Below are positions 33,802-43,352 of a DNA stretch of 64,000 nucleotides, one piece after another. Made by a program: the position numbers and the translations under genes. Every line of letters starts with the position of its first letter. The first letter of the stretch is position 1. The notes below the pieces were generated by a model. That model was not told the DNA's origin and searched no databases. It saw only the letters and a program-made list of their open reading frames with translations. The stretch is from Brachionus manjavacas (Eukaryota > Rotifera > Eurotatoria > Ploima > Brachionidae): the NCBI GenBank assembly GCA_019054805.1, contig JAHQIY010000012.1:1612001-1676000 (forward strand). The letters are read 5' to 3'.

Positions 33802-35317
33802 ACGGGTGTTCAATAATAAATGACCGTTTTTGTTTAAAAAAACAGAATTAAAAAACAGGATTAAATAAACAGAATCTAAGAGTTTACGCGATTTCTCGAG
33901 ATGAAGCTGACAAAAATGGATGTACTTTAATAAATTTAATCAAATTAATTTAGCAAATTAATAAAAGGACTTTATGGTGTATCAAAAAACCCTCTGTCCG
34001 TAATGGTTTGGATTGGTTTGACTGAACATGGTGCGACAAGCGCTTATTTTGTTGAACAAGGTGAGCTTTTATAAATTACAATTTATCTGAATTTAGTTTA
34101 AAATAATTTGAATGAATAAAATTTGGCTAAAATAAAAAAAAAAAAGGGATACAATTGATTCATATTATTATCAGAGGAGAATTTTACCATTTGCCAAGAG
34201 ACAAGGAAATGAATTTTTCGGAGGGACAAAGTGGCTTTTTCAGCAAGATGGTGGATCACCTCACACAACAAAAATCAGCCAGAGATATTTTGAGAATAAT
34301 CTCTATAAATTTATAAAGAGAAATAAATGATCTAAATCTATGCGACTTTTATTTTTGGAACGCAATGGTTACAAGAATGAATTGCAATAAGTTTTCTAAG
34401 CGTGATACATTAGTAGAAGAAATAAAGAGAGCAATAAGTAAAAAACCGAATCAAGAAATCAAAAAGCCGTTGATTCTTTTACCAGTAGGGTAAGAAAGGT
34501 TGAGGAAGCTAAAGGATGTTATTGTCATAAATGAATGAAAATTTTTAATTGATAATAAATAAATAAAAAAAAATTTTTCTTTAATAATTGATAAAAAATA
34601 ATGTATTTTAAAGGTTTAAAATAAGTTATAATTCAAAAAATTCAAAAATTGAATTTTTTTTAATTTTTATATTAAAGCATAATTTAGTTGATTTTATTTA
34701 AAATATCAAAAGTACCACCCTTTAATCCAATATATTTTTAGAAACTAGATTTATTTAACTTTCATTTAAGTATACTTTTTAGATATTTTACTTTAAGCAC
34801 TTAGGTCAATACATTCCTAAAAATGAGATACCAAATTTTGATTTATTCATGACTCCTTGGTCAAACCATAAATTAAAGTGATACCCACAAATTTAATATG
34901 TTTATTTAAACCATTTTTAGTCATATTTGATTATGTAAAATTTTATTCGGATCGAATGTTATCGAATGAAAGTTATAGCAAAAAGAATCAAAAACAGTTT
35001 TTTTTTTGAATTTAAACAAAGTGGTAATTTTTTGGCGGTTTTTTAAAGATATTTTTCGAACGGAACATGATAGAGATATGATCTATGGCTCATTTTAATC
35101 AGCATAATATTTCACATCAGAATATGTGTATATCAAAAATTGGTAAAATTCAAACCTTCTAGGACATTTTTGGTCAAAAGTCGGATTAGGTGATTTGGCC
35201 CTGTTCCCCTATAACTAGAAGTGGAAAGTTAATAACACCCATTTCTTAAACAAGAAAGGGACTGGAACAGATTGTTTTTTATTAAACAAAAACGGTCATT
35301 TATTATTGAACACCCCT
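33802..35317 (+). mobile_element. Mariner-like DNA transposon with decayed transposase
   Basis: Terminal inverted repeats of about 34 bp (GGGTGTTCAATAATAAATGA with CCGTTTTTGTTTAA) lie at 33,804-33,840 and, inverted, at 35,281-35,316, with TA directly outside. Between about 33,970 and 34,540 the plus strand encodes transposase pieces: SVMVWIGLTEHGATSAYFV, an intron-like gap, then DSYYYQRRILPFAK, FQQDGGSPHT (second catalytic Asp) and LCDFYFWN. The N-terminal half, the first Asp and parts around the third acidic residue are lost and stops are present. The copy is defective, and the 3' kilobase is non-coding. Confidence 0.8.
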
Positions 35318-35672
35318 TATTTCTGATAAAGAAGAGCTTAGCATATCATTATTTGGATCATTCTCAGAATCAGAATTTTAGAGGCCAGAAAAAGAATGGG
35401 GTTTAGTCTTCATACTTTTTCAAACATTTTTCTGGTCTCTAAAATCATCAATTGACCGTTTCTCTTACAACCAATTTTAGAGTACCTTTGGCTTTCAAAT
35501 ATTAAGCCCTAGCGTTTAATTTTTAAAAAACAATTTTTTCTTCGTTTTCAGTTTCAACATTTTAAATAGAGATTTTTCAAAGTCTAAAGAAGTCTGTGCC
35601 TTGAAAGAAAAGAAATATAGTTTCAAAACATATGGTTTATTCATTTATTCAAATATATATTTGTTTTAAATA

Positions 35673-37432
35673 TTATATCTGTTCAATACAAAATGTAAAA
35701 AAGAAAAATTTTTAAATTTCGGTATGCCAATCATGGATTCATACCTTTCATATGATTACTATAAAAATGCAATTTTACAGGTAATTCAGAACAATCACAC
35801 GAAATTTGAATGTTTTTGTTGATTAGCATGGCAGCCTTTCTAATCGGTATTTTGTTTGATATTTTTTCAAAATCAAAACTAATAGGACCATTATAGACTT
35901 CCAAATCTCCAGCTCGAAGACAATCATTTAGTATTCCAAATTCAGTTCCTATTCATAATATTCTTTTGTCTTGCGACCAATTACACCTGGTAACCTTGGC
36001 AAGTCTGAACCTCATCTTTCAATCCTTGGTATTGCTACACTTATTTAATCACCAACATCAAAAACCAAGGTTCTCTTGTTCCTTTTTTTATTATGTTTAT
36101 CTTCCATTCTTTTCACTGCCTTTTCTTGATTGATATTCACTTCATTCCTAATTGTCGATACTTGCTTATTTAACTCTAAATGATTACGAGGAGTAATTGT
36201 ATGATCGAAATTGAGTTTGGTTGAACATGTGTAATAGGTTCTAATTGCTGGAAGCTTCGTTGATCGATACGATTAACCGTATTGAAACCATTTGGAACAA
36301 TTTCAAGTTCAACTTCATTTTCATTTTGATAAATTGCTTCCACATACTTTTTTTCATTTCCTATATTTGACTTACTGTTAAACACTATCTCATAAGCCAT
36401 AAATTTAGTAGCTTAAAAACATATAATTTATAGGTAAATTTTAAGGTAAAAAATACAATTTACCTGAACTGTGTTGCGTATTTAAACTGTACATTATTTT
36501 TGGGAGTAAGCCAACCCAATCTTGTGTATTAAACAGATTCATCATAGCTGCTAACATTTTTTCTATCGTACCATTAGCTTGTTCAACGAGACCTCGACTT
36601 TGGGGATGCCTTGGACGGCCATGGACCATTTTGCAATTTCCATCCCATGAATTAATTAAATCTCTCATTAAAGTATTTTTAAACTCTTTTCAATTATCAC
36701 TCTGGAAAATTAAAGGCAGTCCAAAATAAGTAACGAGTCTTTATAGTTCTTTCTTCTAAACCATCACAAACTTCTTCAGCGCTTTTTTGTTCTTGAGCCC
36801 AAATAATGTGAAATTTACTGAAATGATCCATAACATGCGCTATCCAATTGTAAGTTTAATCTTTTTTTATACATGGTCGATGCCAAATGTCAACTTACTG
36901 CTACTGGTAAATTGTACTCTTCTTTTCTTCGCTTGAACTGGCGATAAAGTTTCTTTTCTCCATTTATCATTTGAATATTAAACATTTGTTTTTTGAAGTA
37001 AAGTTTTTTGTTTGGATCTGGATTCTCAATTGAATTTTCCAAATATTTGATAATGGTATCATATTTCTCTTATGATACAATAATTGATGTTGAATCTTGA
37101 CGAGCAGTATAGTGCATTAAGAACTGTTCAAATAGATCAGAATGTGCTTTTCGGCCAGTCAATTCAATTTCATCTATTTGAGATTGTAGTGGATCTTCGG
37201 TCATTGTTTAAATTTTAAAAAATTTAAAATTCAAAATTCAAATCATAATGAAAAATATTTATAATTTCATTTGATTAATTTACAAAATTTATTATGCAAA
37301 TTATAATAATTATATTTAATTTACAAATTAAAATTAAAATTTATAGTTGCCATATGAAAGGTATGAATCCATGATTGGCATACCGAAATTTATAAATTTT
37401 TTTTTTTACATTTTGTATAGAACAGATATTTC
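35673..37432 (-). mobile_element. TIR element carrying a retroviral-type integrase (Ginger/KRBA2-like)
   Basis: About 80-bp inverted repeats (TTTCGGTATGCCAATCATGG, continuing to CATACCTTTCATATG) lie at 35,673-35,755 and 37,346-37,432. The minus strand between them reads from an ATG at 37,204 (MTEDPLQSQIDEIELTGRK). It then gives YKQFKRRKE-like text, MDHFSKFHIIWAQEQ, a broken FQSDN, and the rve-type end block VHGRPRHPQSRGLVEQANGT with IEKML. A downstream exon-like piece (36,400-36,176) follows. DDE integrase folds inside TIRs, rather than LTRs, are a feature of Ginger-type transposons. In-frame stops near 37,074 and 36,895 and a frameshift at about 36,700 show the copy is dead. Confidence 0.75.
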
Positions 37433-37439
37433 GACCAAA

Positions 37440-37520
37440 TTGACAAAAAAACTTTAGAAGAACTGCTTGAGGAAGACCCGAGATGGCTTGGCAGCTTGCT
37501 TAAGAGATTTCTGTAATAAA
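37440..37520 (+). CDS. Short coding-like fragment beside the integrase element
   Basis: Immediately right of the element end a plus-strand frame reads YFDQIDKKTLEELLEEDP followed by RWLGSLLKRFL and a stop. The composition is amphipathic and much less AT-biased than its surroundings. It could be the last exon of a gene cut off from its upstream exons by the insertion, or the end of another mobile ORF. Confidence 0.3.
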
Positions 37521-37529
37521 TTGCATCAT

Positions 37530-38245
37530 TTGAAATAGATAAGAAATATTAGGGAAGATAGATCTTTTTTTTAATATTTCCCATATTTATTTTTTAATTC
37601 TCTTCTTTATTTTTTTTACACTTTTTGCTGAATAACATACCTGCCTTTTTAAAACAAGCAAAAAACTGTTTTGTATGCTGAATTTGTGAAATAAAAAAAA
37701 TTTTACAAATTTATTAAATTAAAGTCAGTTTAAGTAAATGTTTAAGAAAAATTTAATTTTAATTTTTTTAATCAATGCACTCTCTCATTTTTGCAGACCA
37801 CCAAGCTTGGATTTGCTCACAAAATTATTAGACACTTGTAATTATCTAATCTTATTATCACATCTTAAATTTGAAAATTCGAGAATACTTTTTTGAAAAA
37901 ATAGTATTAATATGTCAATCAGATTTTAGTTTGTGCAATGAAGCAAATATGGTGGGATGAATAATGGGTATGCTAAAACATCAATCCCTTGATTTTAAAT
38001 TTTTTTTCTGAATAAGCTTTAGATTTTAATTAATAATTTTACCTCAAGTCATTATCAAAAAAGACATATTTTGTAAATATATTTTTTCAAAAATATATGC
38101 ATCATTTAGTTTAATAAAGATGACGCTAATAAAAATAAGAAAAAAATGATCATCCTAGAAAAAATATTTTTGATTAATTAACTTTTTTAATTTTTTAATT
38201 TTTTTTGATTAATTATTAGGATTCGAATAAAATTTAGCATATCCA
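37530..38245. other. Non-coding spacer
   Basis: AT-rich, nothing recognised. Confidence 0.3.
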
Positions 38246-38249
38246 TTAT

Positions 38250-38600
38250 TTATTTGATTTCTGTACCGAGCTAAAGCTCCTTCAGATTGAGAAAAAAAAT
38301 TATTTAAAATTAAATAAGATTAAATAAAAATAAAAAATAAGCAAAAGTATATTATAAATAAAATAGCTTAAAATAGAAGAAAATTAAAATTAGATTTATT
38401 GAAATAAAGAGTTACAGGATATAAGTTATTAAATGTTTAATTGTTCATGGAAAAAAGAATAAATAGTTGGGTGGCAATTACACTTATCTTGACTCAAAAC
38501 CTGCTTTACATGCTTCAACCAGTTTGACAACTAATAGAACAGAGTTTCTTAGACCAGCCCTTACATATCTCATTAGTGAATAAAACTACAAATTTATAAA
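38250..38600 (-). mobile_element. LINE 3'-end fragment, (AAAT)n-tailed family
   Basis: The hairpin CTGTACCGAGCTAAAGCTCC at 38,261-38,280, its ATTT tail and the A-rich 3' UTR are intact. Upstream to about 38,600 is a degraded C-terminal RT region (GGCAATTACAC block and VKLVEACKAGFESR-like text). No RT motifs remain. Confidence 0.7.
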
Positions 38601-38939
38601 AAAGTTAATGATCAGGTAAAAATTTTATGATCAAAAAATTAATTAATCGTGAAATATCTTATCATCTAATTTGATGATCATCAGGTCTACAAGTCCCAAT
38701 TTTTTTTAAATAAACTAAATGCTTCTAACTATTAATTTTTGAAGAGTTGAAAATATACAAATCAAATATTGAATAAGATTTTCTAAAAGTTTACTTAAAA
38801 AGTTGAGAAGGTACGGAGATGGCGCATCTCCCTCCGAGCTAAAAAGTCTTATAAACTTCTCATATTTTGCTTCAATCTTTTGAAAATTTATTTAATTCTA
38901 AAAATTTAATGAATGTAAAAAAAAAATTTAATTAATTTT

Positions 38940-40229
38940 TCATTGAACTCTTTGCATAAATCTTCTCTTAAAAATAATTAAATCAATGCGAATCATGTCT
39001 TTTACAGACTTGTAATATTTTGCATCCAGAACCTCCTTTAAAAAAGAATTGAAAAAAAAACTGAAAAAAAGAAAAAAAGACAGTAATACCTCTATCGGCA
39101 TAAATTTATCGAACTTGATCTCAAACTTTTCCACATTTGCAACTTTGTTTTCAACTTTACCAAAATGGTCAGTTGGTTGGTTGGACAATAGCCTGACCTG
39201 AACAGCTATGTCAGCTTCTTCTCCAGGCCCAGTGTCTCTAAACTTCAATTTAAAAGTCAGAAACTTCTTTTTCTCTTCATCATCACAAATCACGTTTGTC
39301 TCCAGAATAACCTTGTAGTTCAAAAAATCAAAATGGATCATTTTGAGCAAACTTCCATCATTTTTGATCATTTCCTTTAAGTTTTGAATCGTAAAAACAT
39401 AGCTTTTATAATCAATACCCTTGATTCTGTCATCAAAAAAATTATTCTGTTTTTTGGAACTTTGAAAGCGATAAGGATTGGAAAAGTGAACTCTACGGTA
39501 ATACATTAGACTGTCAAGAATCTGGGTCTCTGTCTTTGGATACACCTCGAACTCAAACTTGCACAGATTAATCAAAGATTTGGCATACTCCTGGTACTCC
39601 AGAGGGTTTAAATCTTCACTTCTAAAGTTGATGTACATCAGTGAATGAATAAATGATTGATCTATATCAACTGGGGGTATCGTACCATTGCGGATTTTTT
39701 TCTTGCAGCTAGTTCTCCAGTCAAGGACCTCTTTGATCATTATTTGCTTTAATTTTTCTAGCTTATGGGGAACAAGTTCTTTTTGCTTGTCTACACGCAA
39801 GCCGTATTCGTCGCACAAAAATCCAATTTCGTTCAATGGGTACAGAATTGAGTGGTAAAAATGGATCAACTCAGAGTCGGCAGCGAGAACAAAATTAGAC
39901 CATTCCATGAATTTTTCGTATTCCAGTGGACTTGAGGCTTTTAGTTTGAGGATTTCGCGCCGCTTCCGGTTTTTGACGAAGCCTTTGCGTGGAATGCTGT
40001 GTGATTCTTGGCAAAAATTGCAGACAAAGGTGATGCAAGAAGCAACTGAGTCGTTTGGAGCTAAGAATTTGTCAACTGGCAGATGTGATCGGCAAATTGA
40101 GTAGCAGCAGGGCAAGAATATGGGTTTAGAGGCTGGCTTGGAACAAAGATCACATCGGGTCAGACGCCACACTTTAAACAAATCTTTGTCCTCTATTCTG
40201 GAATAAATCTCGGCGAGAATTTTTTCCAT
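38940..40229 (-). CDS. RING-like zinc-finger protein of unknown function
   Basis: A frame of 429 codons from ATG 40,229. An in-frame 54-nt stretch (39,089-39,036, GTATTA...AAAG), rich in T and coding only for Phe/Leu/Ser, is probably an intron, leaving about 411 residues. The N-terminus has a RING-type cysteine pattern: Cys26-x2-Cys29, Cys41, Cys46-x2-His49, Cys70-x2-Cys73. Tyr43 sits where most RINGs have His (LPCCYSIC against the usual LPCGHxxC). A helical, charged middle region follows and then a C-terminal domain with VKDMIRIDLIIFKRRF. RING proteins usually act as ubiquitin E3 ligases, but the altered ligand makes that uncertain. No B-box or known C-terminal domain is recognised. Confidence 0.7.
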   Translation of the reverse strand: MEKILAEIYSRIEDKDLFKVWRLTRCDLCSKPASKPIFLPCCYSICRSHLPVDKFLAPNDSVASCITFVCNFCQESHSIPRKGFVKNRKRREILKLKASSPLEYEKFMEWSNFVLAADSELIHFYHSILYPLNEIGFLCDEYGLRVDKQKELVPHKLEKLKQIMIKEVLDWRTSCKKKIRNGTIPPVDIDQSFIHSLMYINFRSEDLNPLEYQEYAKSLINLCKFEFEVYPKTETQILDSLMYYRRVHFSNPYRFQSSKKQNNFFDDRIKGIDYKSYVFTIQNLKEMIKNDGSLLKMIHFDFLNYKVILETNVICDDEEKKKFLTFKLKFRDTGPGEEADIAVQVRLLSNQPTDHFGKVENKVANVEKFEIKFDKFMPIEVLLSFFLFFSFFFNSFLKEVLDAKYYKSVKDMIRIDLIIFKRRFMQRVQ

Positions 40230-40234
40230 TTTTA

Positions 40235-41915
40235 TTTTTGCTTGAGACTCTTCAGAAAAATAGAATTTTTTTTTTGAATTTTTTTAAATATTTTATTTTT
40301 TTTTTAAGTTTCTTAGCAAATTTAAAAAAAAAAGAAAAAAGACTTTCATAAAAAATTTTATTAAATAACTTTGGAAAAAATATTTAGATGAGTAAAATGG
40401 TAAAATTAGCATGTGAAGAAATGTTGATGCTCTTCATGTTTTAAACATTAAATAGTGCTCTGTACGGTTCTATTCGGCTAGATTTGGATTTTTTTGGGAA
40501 TAGATAAATTGGTTATGAAAACGTTATGTATAAGGTCTTAACTAAAATGTGATCAAATGATTACAAAATGACTCGAAAACATTTTACTCATATAATGTGG
40601 AAAAAAAATTTTCTCTAACAATTTTAATATTAATAATGTTTTTTCTTACATCATCGCCAGAATTGGCTTAAATTAAAAATAAATGTAAACAAAAAATTAA
40701 TAATATTTTATTTTCAAATCCCAAGAAACTGTTTGTTTTTGTTATTAGTTGAAATTTTATCAAACATATAAAAAAAAATTGTGAAATCAAAGTTTTTTTT
40801 TCCTAAAATTTGGAAATCAATTTTGACCATCTATTCAGCAATTCATCAGACATGAATTTGGGTATAAACACTTAAAATTTTGGATTTAAAAAATAGACAA
40901 AAAATATTAATTAAATTACAAAGAAAATTTTTTCAATTCAACAATGACAGAATAAATTTACAAAATGCAAAAAAAATTCTGATTAGAATAGGACAAGAAA
41001 TAAATAAATTTCAAAATATTGATATTTTTTTAAATCGTTAATATTTCCCTGTTAAAAACAAAATAAAACGATTAAAAGATTTTTTGATAAAAAAAAATTT
41101 ACTGAAAATCGAAATAATTAAATAAATCGATTGAAATAATAAATTTTTTAATGTGTCAATCAGGAAAAAAATAATTTAATTTCTTTTTTTCAAAATTATT
41201 TCCTTACATTAATTAGAATAAAATTAAAATAATTTACTACCAAACTTATTTCAAAAAAGAAAATACCAAAAAATATTTTAACAAATTTTAATTTTACAGA
41301 AAAACAATTTTTTAAATTTTATTACATAATAAAAAAAATTATTTTATAAACGAAATTATTTTAATAAATTGAAAATTCGGAATTTTTTTAGGAATTATAG
41401 GAATTTCTGGACACTTGAATAAATTTATTAGCTCAGCCTCTACTGATTTTATAATTGATTCAACAAATAAATTACTTCTAATAGATATATAAAAATTATA
41501 AAATTTTAAATAAAAAGATTCAAATTCAAAATTCAAAATTTTACAATTAATGAAAATTACAATAAATGAAAATTTTTTGCATTTTTTGATTCAAACTTAA
41601 AATTATGAATTATAATTGACCCTAGATTTATTTTATTTACAAACAACAAATTTTTCTTTTCAAAAAACTCACTATTATTTAAATCGAATTTAAATTTTAG
41701 AAAAGAATCGAATGCAATTTTTTTGAAATAGATAAATTTTTATCACACATAAAAAGTTCATTTTAAACTTATTTTTTGTATCATTTATTCTTTGTTTTTG
41801 CAAGGTAATAAACTTGAACGATCTAGTTGACCAACTTGTCCAGCAATGCCACTTATTTTATTGTGAAAAATTTCTTTTTTTAAAAAATGGATCAATAAGT
41901 TTTGTGAATTTGATA
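40235..41915. other. Non-coding spacer
   Basis: Very AT-rich. A minus-strand ORF at 41,339-41,536 is Phe/Ile/Asn-rich and not supported. No repeats with other parts of the window were noticed. Confidence 0.3.
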
Positions 41916-41919
41916 AATA

Positions 41920-42260
41920 GTAGTTGAACGAAGAAAAAGTATGTTCCCTCTTCTTCGACATCTCTCAGGCTTTTGACAAGGTATGGCACAGTGGTTTAAT
42001 CTATAAACTTACTGAAATTGGGGTCCATAGATACTGGAGTTCCCCAGGGTGCAGTCATTAGTCCTCTACTCTTTACTATTTTTATTAATGATATCCCCAA
42101 GCAGGACCAAAAAACAGTCATATACCTTGTTATTTGCCGATGACCTGGTGATCTGTTTTATCTTTAAAAAAAATGGAAACTTTGCTTACATTATAAATAA
42201 CTATCTTAAAAAATTGCAGCTGTGGCTGCAATTGCAGCTGATGCTCCTTGCCTAAGCCAA
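41920..42260 (+). mobile_element. LINE reverse-transcriptase fragment with internal deletion
   Basis: The plus strand reads CSLFFDISQAFDKVWHSGLI, then after a deletion jumps to TGVPQGAVISPLLFTIFIND and, in a shifted frame, SYTLLFADDLVICF with the catalytic FADD box. A stretch of roughly 40-50 codons between the two motifs is missing compared with the RT at 25.9-26.2 kb. Neither end of the element is found. Confidence 0.75.
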
Positions 42261-42439
42261 TTTTTCTCCAAAAGATACAAATAAAAGTTCGCAATACAAG
42301 ACTAAAATCGATTTGTGAAAGTAGATGATAAAAAAATTCAAATTTATTCCTAAATAAACAGGGTGAAAATTTAAAAATAAATGAAAATTTTAAATTTATT
42401 TTTGTAATTTTTGGAAGGTTTGTAGGAAAATTCACAATG

Positions 42440-42780
42440 CCAATTATATTTTTATTATCTAAAAAAAGTACAAAAAACGAGATGATTATTTATGATTTTT
42501 GTGAAAATAATCCTTTATAAAATGAAATAATTTAAATTATTTAAAATTTAGTTAAAGCTGTTTATCAAGAACGGTGTCCTTTCTTCATTTTTAAAATAAG
42601 TTCTTTAAAATAGTCAAATAGATATGAAGTTCTGATTTATTAGATGAACTTAACGCAAAAAAAAATGTATTAATAATTAGAGGAAGAAACTATTATGTCC
42701 TTTAATTTTTATCAAGAAAACATATATGTCTAAAACATTATTTTAAAGAGCAATAAATAACTTATAAATTAAAAAAAGTA
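42440..42780. other. Non-coding spacer
   Basis: AT-rich, nothing recognised. Confidence 0.3.
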
Positions 42781-42784
42781 ATTT

Positions 42785-43180
42785 ATTTTTATTTATTTGT
42801 ATATCTGTACCGAGCTTCAGATTAAATAAAAAAAAATAAAAATAAAAAGTAAGAAAAATATAAAGTTTAAATGATTTAAGTTAAAAAGTAAATAAATATA
42901 AAAATTAAAATTAGATTAATTTTGATAGAGAGTAACAGAATTCATATTTTTAAATATTTGATGATTCAGGAAAAAAGGAAGAAATAGTAAGGAAGCAATT
43001 ACACAATGGAGCTGGGTACTCGATATATCTTGATTCGAAACCTTTGCTATATTCTTCCACCAGTCTAACAGTTAATGGAACAGAATGGCTCAGTCCTGCC
43101 CTAACATATCTCTCACTCAACTCAAAAATTCGATTTGAGACTGTTAATAGTTCAAGTTTATTAAATGCCTCATTATGTAA
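42785..43180 (-). mobile_element. LINE 3'-end fragment, (AAAT)n-tailed family
   Basis: A shortened hairpin (CTGTACCGAGCTTCAG, 42,805-42,821) with ATTT tail, then the 3' UTR and a C-terminal coding piece corresponding to YIEYPTPLCNCYLTISSFF at 21.8 kb (seen at about 43,000-43,150). It ends abruptly at about 43,180. Confidence 0.7.
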
Positions 43181-43352
43181 TATTTAAAATTTTTGCCATA
43201 TTTTTAAACTATTTTTGAACGATAAGACAAAAATTATTAATTGTTTTTTATTACTCTTTAATAAAATGGTGTTCAAGCGGAAGACTTTTAATTATATTAC
43301 AAAAATAAGTTATCAAGATTGAAAGTAAAAGACAACTCGCATTTGGAAAGCC

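Noticed and set aside
39907-40104. Plus-strand ORF opposite the RING-like gene
   Set aside because: Antisense shadow of the zinc-finger exon.
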